Source: Anaerolineae bacterium (lineage in GTDB: Bacteria; Chloroflexota; Anaerolineae; Aggregatilineales; Phototrophicaceae). Taken from it: 41,859 bases of DNA. The DNA lies in NCBI GenBank assembly GCA_022842885.1, contig JALHOR010000042.1, positions 1-41,859 of the forward strand, in the 5' to 3' direction. This document shows, one piece after another, positions 1-8,787 of the stretch (position 1 is the first letter of the stretch; every line of letters begins with the position of its first letter). Below the pieces are notes generated by a model. The model saw only the letters and a program-made list of their open reading frames with translations, did no database searches and had not been told where the DNA came from. The position numbers were made by a program, and so were the translations under genes.

Positions 1-7
1 GTTATTT

Positions 8-23
8 TCGAGGCATGCCTCGA
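8..23. repeat. Palindromic intergenic repeat, partial copy
   Basis: A perfect 16-bp palindrome (TCGAGGCA and its reverse complement) followed by ACACTAC. Its core is identical to the centre of the 28-bp palindrome at 37957-37984, but the left GTAGGG arm is degenerate here (GTTATTT). It lies just past the 3' end of the glycosyltransferase gene. It is best read as a decayed member of a dispersed palindrome family, and it may also act as a transcript-end hairpin. Confidence 0.7.
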
Positions 24-70
24 CACTACAACCGATATTTTTGAAATAAGTTCTAAATTTCACGACAGAT

Positions 71-2158
71 TTAATCTGTATCTATAGTAAATTCCGCAAT
101 CACCACAAAATCCGTGCCAGCATCCGTCATCAGGCGTCCACCCGTTTGATAATCATACAATCCAGCGAGCAGAATATACTTGCCGGGGACTATATCCGCA
201 GGAATAGTCAACGAAAAAGTTTCGCCAATCAGCGTTTCGCCGGGGTCAACCCAAGTACGCGACGGACGATTGTACACGGGTTGCCCATCATTCTGGGCGG
301 CAACGCTGGTCAAATCATCAGCGGGGCGCAGGTGTAAATACACATTATAATCGGCTGTAGGCGCAGCTAAGGCTTGCCAATACGGGGTGAACTGCACCGT
401 TTGTCCGCGCTGCATCACCCCCATTAAATCATAGCCCACCAAACGAATCATCTCGCCAAATAAAGCATCGGTTTCGGTCTGCATACGCCCAATACGATAA
501 AAATAGAGCGATTGCCCCCGCCATTTTTGCGTATCATTTAATGCTGGAAACTGTTTGAGCAACAATAAATCATCCAAATACTGTGCGCCTTGGGGTGTGT
601 TCATCAGTTGTGCCTGCAATGTATCGCCGCTTGCCAACACATAGTCAATGTCTTCGGCTTGCCAACCGGATAATGATTTTTCAAACAAATCAGCATGTTT
701 GCTGAATAACCATACCCCGCGATACCCGCCCCTATCGCGGCTGAAAACGCGCATCTCGCGGTCATCGGTCAAAATCACGGTATATTCAGTGCGTAAAACA
801 TCCAGTGACCAATTCATCAATGCCCCACGAGTATCCGGTAGCGTCCGTTCCTGAACAATAGCGATTGTTCCCCGCAGCGGCGGCAGCAGCCACCACAGCG
901 CAAAAATACCCATGCCCGCAAAAAAAAGCGCCTGTGCCAAGCGCAACGATTTTGGCTTGATAAATCCCATCAGCCAGCGCCCAATTTGCGCCACACTCAC
1001 GGCAACCAGCAACACACCCATCGGGCTAGCAGCAATCACATAGCGATTCAAACCTTGCCAATAGACAATATAGGTCACAACGAAAACCGTTGTAATCAAC
1101 CAAAAGAACGCCACTAATAGCCAGCCCAAACGCTGCCAAGTAACCCCATGCCGCAGATGGGCAATGCCGCCGACCAACAGCAAGCCTAAAAATATGGGCG
1201 GCATCAGATTAATTTGCTCAATGGCTTTCTCAATAATCATGCCGATGTCGGTAAAATTTGTCAGTTTGGCTAACCCGCCGGATAAAAATGCGGCGGTCTC
1301 TGGATGGGCAGCATCACGCCCCGCGCCATAAATCAGGAACAAATAACCCGCAACACTGCCTATCGCAGCAACCTGAAGGCAAAGGATGAAGAGCCAAGCC
1401 CAAATAACCTTACTATTGGTAGATTTTGTGTAAAATTTAGAGACATTATTATCTAAGTTCTTGGCGCTAGGCGGCACTACAGGAAGATTTGAAGTCCCTC
1501 TCCATAAGGGAGAGGGATTTAGGGTGAGGGCTAGTTGCCACAACGCCGCCCCTACTCCCAAGCCCAATACTGGAAACGCCGAATATTTGAATATCACCGC
1601 GACAAGCCCGGCTAACACCGAAAAAAATGCACTGCGCGGGCGATTATGTTGCAAAGCATCCAGACAAAAATAGAGTGCCAGCATATAACACACAATTTGC
1701 CAAGGTTCGGTGAGGGCAATCACGGTGTTGTACAACACCGCTGGCAAGCCCCACCACGCTGCCGCCGCTAATAAGCCCGCCATATCCCCCGCTAATTTGC
1801 GGGCGCAAAGTCCTAATAACAAAACCGAGACAAAATTGGCAATCGCGGATAAAAAGCGCAATGCACCAATCGTTAGCCCTGCTTCCAATTCTGCCGGGCG
1901 TCCGGTGCTATTTTCAAAAATAGGTTGAATCATAGAATGAAGCGCAAAAATACCGGGCGGATAACCGGGCAAATCGGGCGCTAAACCGGGCGCAACCCCG
2001 CGCAAAATATAGCCATTGTAAAACAATCTGCCTTCGTCATATTCTTCGACATACGGCAATCCATAATTGTAACCCGTTAGGTGCAGCAGCAGCCCACAGG
2101 TGGCAATGCCCATGAGCAGCACCCAAAACCAGCGCGAAGGTGTCATCCAATGTCTCAC
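71..2158 (-). CDS. GT39/ArnT-like polytopic membrane glycosyltransferase
   Basis: A 695-residue integral membrane protein. A hydrophobic helix at residues 9-28 is followed by an external loop with an acidic pair (VEEYDEGRLF, about 37-46), the layout of GT-C enzymes that move a sugar from a polyprenyl-phosphate donor (GT39, ArnT/GT83). About ten more hydrophobic segments run to about residue 430. The last 250 residues are soluble, ending in a beta-rich domain (from about 575: LVGYDL, YNVYLHLR, PGKYILLAGLYD) that is also seen in the second glycosyltransferase of this window. Residues 214-222 (NPSPLWRG) and some following residues come from a palindromic repeat inserted in frame in a loop between membrane helices. 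Start is the ATG at 2158; the gene is transcribed away from the glycosidase cluster. Substrate is unknown; the fold-class call is good, the family number less so. Confidence 0.7.
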   Translation of the reverse strand: MRHWMTPSRWFWVLLMGIATCGLLLHLTGYNYGLPYVEEYDEGRLFYNGYILRGVAPGLAPDLPGYPPGIFALHSMIQPIFENSTGRPAELEAGLTIGALRFLSAIANFVSVLLLGLCARKLAGDMAGLLAAAAWWGLPAVLYNTVIALTEPWQIVCYMLALYFCLDALQHNRPRSAFFSVLAGLVAVIFKYSAFPVLGLGVGAALWQLALTLNPSPLWRGTSNLPVVPPSAKNLDNNVSKFYTKSTNSKVIWAWLFILCLQVAAIGSVAGYLFLIYGAGRDAAHPETAAFLSGGLAKLTNFTDIGMIIEKAIEQINLMPPIFLGLLLVGGIAHLRHGVTWQRLGWLLVAFFWLITTVFVVTYIVYWQGLNRYVIAASPMGVLLVAVSVAQIGRWLMGFIKPKSLRLAQALFFAGMGIFALWWLLPPLRGTIAIVQERTLPDTRGALMNWSLDVLRTEYTVILTDDREMRVFSRDRGGYRGVWLFSKHADLFEKSLSGWQAEDIDYVLASGDTLQAQLMNTPQGAQYLDDLLLLKQFPALNDTQKWRGQSLYFYRIGRMQTETDALFGEMIRLVGYDLMGVMQRGQTVQFTPYWQALAAPTADYNVYLHLRPADDLTSVAAQNDGQPVYNRPSRTWVDPGETLIGETFSLTIPADIVPGKYILLAGLYDYQTGGRLMTDAGTDFVVIAEFTIDTD
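1495..1517. repeat. Palindromic repeat inside a coding sequence
   Basis: A perfect 9-bp inverted repeat (TCCCTCTCC / GGAGAGGGA, 5-nt loop) flanked by GATTTAGGGTGAGGGC. Read on the coding strand it gives LTLNPSPLWRG, a translation that recurs in many unrelated bacterial proteins because it comes from a widespread intergenic repeat. Here it sits in frame in the glycosyltransferase gene at 71-2158, and a low-hydrophobicity stretch (SNLPVVPPSAKNLDNN) follows it, so the inserted piece may extend to about 1395. Confidence 0.75.
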
Positions 2159-2279
2159 AATCGTGCCAATGCCATTCGCTATATGAATAATAGTGGGCTG
2201 GATTCTAACTGCTGGTGGATAGGTGTCCAGCTAGAATTTGACCATAGGACAATCGTCGGTTTTATTACAGCGGGCTATG

Positions 2280-2308
2280 TTGCTAAAATAAAATCACTCT
2301 GATACAAT
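2280..2308 (+). promoter_or_regulatory. Sigma-70-like promoter upstream of the SH3/glycosidase gene
   Basis: TTGCTA (2280-2285), a 17-nt spacer and TACAAT (2303-2308) resemble -35 and -10 boxes. Transcription from about 2315 would leave an 85-nt leader before the GTG at 2401. The rest of the 2159-2400 gap shows nothing else I can name. A weaker alternative, TTGACC...TTTATT, lies about 40 nt upstream. Confidence 0.4.
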
Positions 2309-2400
2309 CCCGCCGCCGATACGAATTAAATCAGAGGCATAATAATAAAAACTGTAACATTTGCTTCTTTTTCGTCAGAGAAGTTTTTGGGAGTTTGAGC

Positions 2401-4005
2401 GTGAAACGGATAATCACAGTTGTCGTTATTCTATTAGCATTATTGATGATAAGCGTTAGTGTCTTCGCACAAGGTGGGGTGGCTGCCAGCGTCTTACGGA
2501 ATTTAAGCCTACGGGACGGACCCGGCACCAATTTTAACCGCGTTGCCATTATGAATGCTGGAACGCCTTTGGTGATTAGCGGGCGCGATGCCAGCGGTAT
2601 ATGGTTGTATGGCTCAACCAGCAGCGGGCAAACTGGTTGGATGTCAGCGCGGCATGTGGGCATTTCATTCGATAATATTGCGGCGCTGCCTGTTTTGGGC
2701 GCCGATGCAGCAGTGAGCGCAGCAGCAGCGGCTCCGGTTGCTCAGGCGGCTGCCCCGGCGGTAAGCGCCGGGCAACCGGGCGCAGGGGTTGGCACTGCTA
2801 TTAGCAATCTCAATTTACGCAGTGGTCCCGGCACCAATTTTGGGCGCGTCGGGCGGATGAATCGCGGCGAACAATTTGCTGTAGATGGACGCAACGCAGC
2901 GGGCAATTGGGTTCGCGGCGTGAGTAGCAGTGGGCAATCGGGTTGGGCTGCCGCTGCCTATTTGTCTGGGCTGAATTTGGCGACTTTGCCCGTCGTGGAT
3001 GGCTTGCCCCAAGTTGCCAGCGCCGCACCACCCCCAGCAGCACCGGTAGCGCCCGTTGGCGCACCTGTTAATGTACCCAACACTGCCGCCGCAGGGGGCT
3101 TTGAATTGGGCGGGCATGTGCAGGGCTTGTCTGACCGGACAATTGGTGCCATGCGCCAAGCGGGCATGTCGTGGGTGAAATTCCAATTGCGTTATTCGCA
3201 AGGACAAGACCCCAACAGCGCGGCAGGTCTCATCGCCGATGCTCATTCCAAAGGCTTTCGCGTGTTGTTAGGCATCGTGGGGCTGCGTGACCAAGTAAAC
3301 AATGGTAATTATTTTAACGATTATGCCAATTTTGTCGGTGGTGTGGCGGCACTGGGCGCTGATGCCATCGAAGTGTGGAACGAACAAAATATTGACCGTG
3401 AATGGCCTTCTGGGCAGATTGACCCCGGACGTTACACGCAGTTATTAGCGGCGGCATACAATGCGATTAAAAGCCGCAATCCCGGCACCTTAGTCATCAG
3501 TGGCGCATTAGCCCCGACTGGCTTTTTTGGTGGATGCAATGCCAATGGCTGCGATGATGCACCCTATATCAGTGGCATGGCAGCGGCGGGTGCAGCCAAC
3601 TATATGGATTGTTTGGGCGTTCACTATAACGAAGGCATTATTTCGCCCACGCAAGCCAGCGGCGACCCCCGTGGCGGGCATTACACGCGCTATTATCCGG
3701 GTATGGTGAATGCCTATTTGGGCGCGTTAGGCTCAAGACCGTTGTGCTTCACCGAATTAGGCTATCTCTCGCCGGAAGGCTTGGGGTCACTACCCGGCGA
3801 TTTCGGTTGGGCAGGTGGCACGAGTGTTGGGCAGCAAGCCCAATGGCTGGATGAAGCGGTGAATATCGCTCGTGGCAGCGGACGGGTACGCCTGTTAATT
3901 GTCTGGAATGTTGATTTTACGGCATTTGGCAGCGACCCTATGGCAGGCTATGCGATTATTCGTCCCGATGGTAGCTGCCCGGCATGTGCGGCTTTGGGTA
4001 GTTAA
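2401..4005 (+). CDS. Secreted protein with two SH3 domains and a clan-A glycosidase-like domain
   Basis: The GTG at 2401 is chosen because GGGAG at 2389-2393 lies 7 nt upstream; the in-frame TTG at 2395 would leave 1 nt. The 534-residue product starts with a signal peptide or anchor (MKRIITVVVILLALLMISVSVFAQ). Two bacterial SH3 repeats follow (about 27-90 and 125-185; both contain LRxGPGTNF and end in GWM/GWA), then an Ala/Pro linker to about 225. A TIM-barrel glycosidase-like domain fills the rest. WNEQN (E328) fits the acid/base and CFTELGY (E452) the nucleophile of clan GH-A (GH5/GH39-like) enzymes. SH3 repeats of this type usually bind cell-wall material, so a wall- or sheath-associated enzyme or binding protein is likely. 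The substrate cannot be read from the sequence. It is the first of four paralogues in a row. Confidence 0.75.
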   Translation: MKRIITVVVILLALLMISVSVFAQGGVAASVLRNLSLRDGPGTNFNRVAIMNAGTPLVISGRDASGIWLYGSTSSGQTGWMSARHVGISFDNIAALPVLGADAAVSAAAAAPVAQAAAPAVSAGQPGAGVGTAISNLNLRSGPGTNFGRVGRMNRGEQFAVDGRNAAGNWVRGVSSSGQSGWAAAAYLSGLNLATLPVVDGLPQVASAAPPPAAPVAPVGAPVNVPNTAAAGGFELGGHVQGLSDRTIGAMRQAGMSWVKFQLRYSQGQDPNSAAGLIADAHSKGFRVLLGIVGLRDQVNNGNYFNDYANFVGGVAALGADAIEVWNEQNIDREWPSGQIDPGRYTQLLAAAYNAIKSRNPGTLVISGALAPTGFFGGCNANGCDDAPYISGMAAAGAANYMDCLGVHYNEGIISPTQASGDPRGGHYTRYYPGMVNAYLGALGSRPLCFTELGYLSPEGLGSLPGDFGWAGGTSVGQQAQWLDEAVNIARGSGRVRLLIVWNVDFTAFGSDPMAGYAIIRPDGSCPACAALGS

Positions 4006-4051
4006 GCCGCGAAGTTATTTCAACGCTCAAGTTCAAGATGAGTGATTTTCC

Positions 4052-4079
4052 GTAGGGACACGGTATGCTGTGTCCCTAC
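4052..4079. repeat. GTAGGG...CCCTAC palindromic repeat
   Basis: A perfect 10-bp inverted repeat (GTAGGGACAC / GTGTCCCTAC) with an 8-nt centre that pairs weakly itself. It lies 47 bp past the stop at 4005 and belongs to the dispersed palindrome family also seen at 1-30, 14374-14400 and 37957-37984. It may serve as a terminator-like or mRNA-stabilising hairpin. Nothing else is evident in the 4006-4202 gap. Confidence 0.75.
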
Positions 4080-4202
4080 AACAAATAGGCACTTTTCACG
4101 CAATCTGAACATGAGCCATGAATTTTGAGGGGTATACCCTATTAGTTGACGTTCCCCCAATGCTTGCAACCTGAACCTTGTCCATTTTGGAACGATGATT
4201 TT

Positions 4203-7127
4203 ATGACTTATCCAGCCTATCCTACACGCAAAAATAATAACTCTGGCTGCTGGTTAAGCGCCGTTATCACATTTTGTCTGGTGATATTGTTAGTGGTAGC
4301 CGGTTTATTTTTACCGCCATTTGATTTATACAATCGTTTATTTGGTGAAGAATACACTATCCTCGCGCAACCGGGTGATACCGTTGCGACGGAAGATAAT
4401 GGGTTGCAAATTGCTGCCGCTGAAAATTTCGTCAGCGAGGATTTTGGGGTACAGCCCGGCAGCATCGCTCGGCAAATTTTTGATGCTGGTACAGCCGAAA
4501 ATGCCCCTTGGCTGACTGCCGCCCGCAGCAGCTTACCGCAAGAATTGGCGCTTCAAACCCCCCTCTATACGCTCAAGACCAACCAAGACGATGTGCCGGG
4601 AACTTTGATACTGAGTTTGGCACAACCTGCCGGAATCAACGCCGATGTGTTGGATGTGTATGGGTGGTATAGCAGCGAAACAGGTGGACGCTGGCACTTT
4701 TTGCCTGCCCAGCCCGTCGGCAATCGCTTAGAAGTTATCACGGATACGATGCCGGATGCGGTGGCAGTGTTTCAGGCTGCGCCGCCCCTCTCAGCGCATG
4801 TTTTGCTGGCATATGATGTGACCCGCATTCTGACGCCGGAAGTCGCCCAAGTGACGACGATGGTTGCGCCAGCGGGCTTGCAACCGACTTTAAACGGCAA
4901 AATCACAGGCAGTTTAGCCCCCGGTTTTGTGACCAATTCGACGTATATGGTCGCGCCCGTCATTCGCAATTTTGCCGACCCCCGCGCTGTGGATATTGAA
5001 ACAGTTACCAGCATCCTCAGCAATGCTGCCCTACGCCGGACACACATCGCAGAACTCACGGCAATTGCTAGCGGCAGCGGTTTTGATGGCGTCTGGATAG
5101 ATTATCGCGGCATACCGCTAGAACAACGCGATAATTTCAGCCTGTTCATCCAAGAATTGAATAGCAGCCTGAGAAATTTTGGCTTGTTATTAGGCGTCGT
5201 TGTGCCAGCCGCCGAAAATACCAGCGGCATCTGGGAAACAGGTGCCTATGATTGGCGAGCAATTGGCGCGAATAGCGAGTTTGTGCAAATCAACTTGGGC
5301 ATTAATCCGCGCTGGTTTACGCCCGGCACGAATCAACCGATTGAGGCACTGCTACGCTGGACAAAAGGCGAAATCAGCCGTTATAAAGTGCTGTTGGGGT
5401 TATCGGCGCAATCTGTTCGCGAAATTGATAATACCCTCACCACGATTGGTTACGACGAAGGACTGGCGGGCTTAGGCAATGTCCAAATCGAAGCGCCCAA
5501 AATTAGTGCAACTGGCTCTATCGAACCCGGCACAGAACTTCGCGCCTATTTGGATGGCATGGATGCACTGGCAGGCATAGATACGGTGATTAACACCCCG
5601 TATATTGACTACCTCAACACCGATAAAAGCCTACTTGCGCGTGTCTGGTTGACGACCGGGGCGGCACTACGTTTTCGTATGGATAGCACCATACCGTTTG
5701 CGTTGGGCGGGGTCGCTTTTTATGACCTGTTATCCGACGACATTGCCGATAATGTCTTAAGTGCCATTGCCGATTATAGCACCAATTTGCCCGCTGCACC
5801 GTCTCCGGCAGATTTGGTATTGCGCTGGCGCATTGAAGGCAGTGCGGGTTTAATTGGCGAAAAAACCACGGGCATCAACGAAGATTTAATCGTGACTTTG
5901 GCAGCGCCCGATGGCAATTATGCCATTAACGTGGTTGTCGAAGGCAATGGGCAAGATATTGAGAGTCCGCGGACGGGCGTTCAGGTGGCGCAATTCCGCC
6001 CAACAGAAACACCCACACCCTTACCAACAGCAACTCCCACACTGATTCCATCGCCTACACCCACCAACGCGCCCATCGTGCCAACTGCCCCGGCAGTGGC
6101 AAATAATAACGCTGGTGGTGCTGCCCCGGTGAGCAATCAAGCCGCCCCTTCGGGCAGCGGTTTCGCAGCGAATCGTCCCGGCAGTGGCAGCATTGCTCTT
6201 GGACAATTTGAGTACGGCGGGCATGTTTCCAGCGCCACCAGTGGGCGAGCCATTGTTGCCATGCAGCGAGCAGGCATGACCTGGATGAAAGTCCAAATTC
6301 GGTTTTATCGCGGCAATAATTCCGTGCCAACCGATCAAATTGGCGCAGCACATGCCAGTGGCTTTAAAATTTTGATTGGCACAGTGGGCAACCCCATCGA
6401 ATTATTGGGTGGCGGCGAAAGTTATTTGCAAGAATACGCTGCTTGGGTCGGCAATATTGCAGCGGCAGGCGCAGATGCTATCGAAGTATGGAATGAGCCG
6501 AATCTTGACCGCGAATGGCCCGAAGGTCAAATTAGCGGTGGCGGTTATGCCCGCATGTTACAAATGGCATATGGTGCGATAAAAAGTGCGAATCCGAATA
6601 CCATTGTCATTAGTGGCGCACCGGCACCCACCGGCGCAGAAGCTGCTTATCCCGGCAAAGTCGTCAATGATGACCGTTTCTTGCGTGAGTTGGTGGCAGC
6701 CGGCGGCTTAAATTGGATGGATTGTTTGGGTGTTCACTATAATGAAGGCATTGTGCCGCCTAGTCAAACGGGTGGCGACCCACGCGGTGAATATTATACG
6801 CGCTATTTCCAAAGCATGTTAAATGTGTATTCAGGTGCGGTGGGTGGGCAAAGACCACTGTGCTTCACCGAATTAGGCTATCTGACGCCGGAGGGCTACC
6901 CGCCCCTTGACCCCTATTTTGCATGGGCGGAAAATGTAACCCTCGCACAGCAAGCGGCATGGTTGGCGCAAGCCGCCGCTATTTCGTCGCAAAGTGGCAA
7001 AGTGCGCCTAATGATTGTTTGGAATATTGATTACCAACGCTATGATACTGACCCGCAGGCAGGATTTGCCATCATTCGTCCTGACGGCGGTTGTCCGGCG
7101 TGCGATGCGTTAGCAGCGGCAAGATAA
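4203..7127 (+). CDS. Membrane-anchored fusion: degenerate GH18-like domain plus clan-A glycosidase-like domain
   Basis: A 974-residue protein from the ATG at 4203 (weak GGAA about 10 nt upstream; an upstream TTG at 4146 would add 19 residues). A single anchor (about 19-37) precedes a large extracytoplasmic part. Residues about 245-440 resemble YaaH/GH18-like domains (GFDGVWIDYRGIPLEQRDNF, then SLRNFGLLLGVVVPA). In active GH18 enzymes the motif ends in a catalytic Glu; here that position is Arg (R302), so hydrolysis by the usual mechanism is unlikely. A Pro/Thr linker (about 610-650) leads to a C-terminal clan-A glycosidase-like domain (about 675-974) close to that of the preceding gene, with WNEPN (E765) and CFTELGY (E890). 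Probably a surface protein that binds and perhaps trims a glycan; the partner is unknown. Confidence 0.7.
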   Translation: MTYPAYPTRKNNNSGCWLSAVITFCLVILLVVAGLFLPPFDLYNRLFGEEYTILAQPGDTVATEDNGLQIAAAENFVSEDFGVQPGSIARQIFDAGTAENAPWLTAARSSLPQELALQTPLYTLKTNQDDVPGTLILSLAQPAGINADVLDVYGWYSSETGGRWHFLPAQPVGNRLEVITDTMPDAVAVFQAAPPLSAHVLLAYDVTRILTPEVAQVTTMVAPAGLQPTLNGKITGSLAPGFVTNSTYMVAPVIRNFADPRAVDIETVTSILSNAALRRTHIAELTAIASGSGFDGVWIDYRGIPLEQRDNFSLFIQELNSSLRNFGLLLGVVVPAAENTSGIWETGAYDWRAIGANSEFVQINLGINPRWFTPGTNQPIEALLRWTKGEISRYKVLLGLSAQSVREIDNTLTTIGYDEGLAGLGNVQIEAPKISATGSIEPGTELRAYLDGMDALAGIDTVINTPYIDYLNTDKSLLARVWLTTGAALRFRMDSTIPFALGGVAFYDLLSDDIADNVLSAIADYSTNLPAAPSPADLVLRWRIEGSAGLIGEKTTGINEDLIVTLAAPDGNYAINVVVEGNGQDIESPRTGVQVAQFRPTETPTPLPTATPTLIPSPTPTNAPIVPTAPAVANNNAGGAAPVSNQAAPSGSGFAANRPGSGSIALGQFEYGGHVSSATSGRAIVAMQRAGMTWMKVQIRFYRGNNSVPTDQIGAAHASGFKILIGTVGNPIELLGGGESYLQEYAAWVGNIAAAGADAIEVWNEPNLDREWPEGQISGGGYARMLQMAYGAIKSANPNTIVISGAPAPTGAEAAYPGKVVNDDRFLRELVAAGGLNWMDCLGVHYNEGIVPPSQTGGDPRGEYYTRYFQSMLNVYSGAVGGQRPLCFTELGYLTPEGYPPLDPYFAWAENVTLAQQAAWLAQAAAISSQSGKVRLMIVWNIDYQRYDTDPQAGFAIIRPDGGCPACDALAAAR

Positions 7128-7243
7128 GCAGAGTAGTCAATTCCGTGCTGCCAAAGCTAAAAAACCCAAATGGAACAAGACACGGTTGTTAGGTGTCTGT
7201 ATGTTGACTAGATGCACAATAAACAAGAGGACAATGTAACCTT

Positions 7244-8680
7244 ATGACGACTGTAACGCGACAACAATACCTGCGGGCAAGACGCCAAATGCGCGGGTTT
7301 ATCCTCGTGTGGACATTCATCACCTTAAGCGTGGGCTTATCCACTTTTCTGGCAATTTATTTCACGTATACGCCGCCCGGTAACGCTGATACTGGCACGC
7401 CCTTTGTTCCCGGCGCACCGGCGCAAGCCGTGGTGATGCAGGTGACACCGCTGCCAACCAATACAGCATTGCCCACCGCCCTACCCACCAACACGCTGCC
7501 AGCGACAGTAGAAGCGCAAGCTGCCGCCACGCTGCCAGCCACAGAACCACCCACCCCTACGATTAAACCTACTCTGCGTCCGGTGGATAACAAGAATTTC
7601 CAAGTGGGGATTCAGGTACAGCATAGTTTGGACTTTAACAAAGAAAATAATGACGGCTACTTCCGGTCAGTTGGCAACGATTTAAACCTCCGTTGGGTCA
7701 AAACTCAGGTCAGTTGGGAACTCATTGAGCCGGAACGGGATGTTTACGATTGGAGCAAAATGGATTTAATCGTCCCTTCCACACAACTTTTTGACATCAA
7801 ATTGATGACTTCGATTGTGGCAGCCCCCAAATGGGCGCGGGAACCCGGCGTGAATCTGGAAGAACATGGACCGCCTGCCAATAATCAGGATTTTGTGAGT
7901 TTTGTGCTGAAGATGATTGAGCGATATCCGGGCAGTATTCACGCCATTGAAGTCTGGAACGAGATGAATCTTGACCGCGAATGGACTTCGACTCGCGGTT
8001 TGAGCGCCCTCAACTATACTGCTTTGCTACGTGATGTTTACACCGCTGTCAAAGCCGTTGACCCCGGCATCATCATCATCAGTGGCGCATTATCCCCCAC
8101 CGGGCTAGATAATGGCATCAACGCTATTGATGATTTCCGGTATACCGAACAGTTAATTCAGGCAGGCGCTCTCAATTATATGGATTGTTATGGAGCGCAC
8201 CACAACGGCATCAACTTCCCGGCACTGCGCCGTTACGACGAGGGCTATAATGACCCCACCGCGATTTTCCGGGGTCCCTTTGATAATCCGCATCATAGCT
8301 GGAGTTTTAGAAGCACGCTGGAAGGTTATGCCCAACGCATTCGTAATTCCGGCAGCGATAAAAAACTATGCCTCACCGAATTTGGTTGGCCCTCTGCCGA
8401 AGGATTAGAGGGGTATCCGCCCGGCTTTGAATTTGCCCAAGATAATACGCTAGCAGAACAGGCACAGTGGACAACCGAAGCCCTGAGTTTCATGGAAGAA
8501 TCTGATTTTGTGTGGTTGGCATTCATCTGGAACTTCAATTATGGGCCCCTCGCTGGCTGGAGCAAAGACAATGATAATGTGGTGTATTCATTGATTGGTC
8601 CCGGCTTCAATTTCCGTCCTGCTTATGATGCTATCCGTGATTGGCAAGCAGCATATCTGGAACGCAGCGGGCAAAATTAA
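7244..8680 (+). CDS. Membrane-anchored clan-A glycosidase-like protein
   Basis: The 478-residue product starts at the ATG at 7244, with AAGAGG about 13 nt upstream. It has a basic N-terminus, one membrane helix (about 17-42), a Pro/Thr/Ala-rich stalk to about 115 and a glycosidase-like barrel (about 120-470). WNEMN (E240) and CLTEFGW (E379) match the acid/base and nucleophile positions of clan GH-A. The type II anchor and stalk place the domain outside the membrane. It is the third of the four tandem paralogues and the most diverged of the first three: the NYMDCYGAHHNG motif replaces the NYMDCLGVHYNEG of its neighbours. The intergenic spacing (116 bp upstream) allows co-transcription. Substrate unknown. 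Confidence 0.7.
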   Translation: MTTVTRQQYLRARRQMRGFILVWTFITLSVGLSTFLAIYFTYTPPGNADTGTPFVPGAPAQAVVMQVTPLPTNTALPTALPTNTLPATVEAQAAATLPATEPPTPTIKPTLRPVDNKNFQVGIQVQHSLDFNKENNDGYFRSVGNDLNLRWVKTQVSWELIEPERDVYDWSKMDLIVPSTQLFDIKLMTSIVAAPKWAREPGVNLEEHGPPANNQDFVSFVLKMIERYPGSIHAIEVWNEMNLDREWTSTRGLSALNYTALLRDVYTAVKAVDPGIIIISGALSPTGLDNGINAIDDFRYTEQLIQAGALNYMDCYGAHHNGINFPALRRYDEGYNDPTAIFRGPFDNPHHSWSFRSTLEGYAQRIRNSGSDKKLCLTEFGWPSAEGLEGYPPGFEFAQDNTLAEQAQWTTEALSFMEESDFVWLAFIWNFNYGPLAGWSKDNDNVVYSLIGPGFNFRPAYDAIRDWQAAYLERSGQN

Positions 8681-8712
8681 GGTATCAGCAGCCGCTATAT
8701 CAGCATTCAAGG

Positions 8713-8741
8713 GGGTGCGATGCAACACATCGCGCCCTTTT
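8713..8741 (+). terminator. Intrinsic terminator after the third glycosidase gene
   Basis: A 10-bp stem (GGGTGCGATG / CATCGCGCCC, one G-T pair) with a CAACA loop is followed directly by TTTT. It lies 33 bp after the stop at 8680, so the next gene at 8788 may be separately transcribed or reached by read-through. Confidence 0.65.
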
Positions 8742-8787
8742 GCTTGCATATCAGCAATACAACCTTATATAAGGTGGATTAGCATTC

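Noticed and set aside
2331..2663. 110-codon minus-strand open frame overlapping the start of the SH3/glycosidase gene
   Set aside because: It is antisense to a clear signal peptide and SH3 domain, and its composition does not look like a protein.
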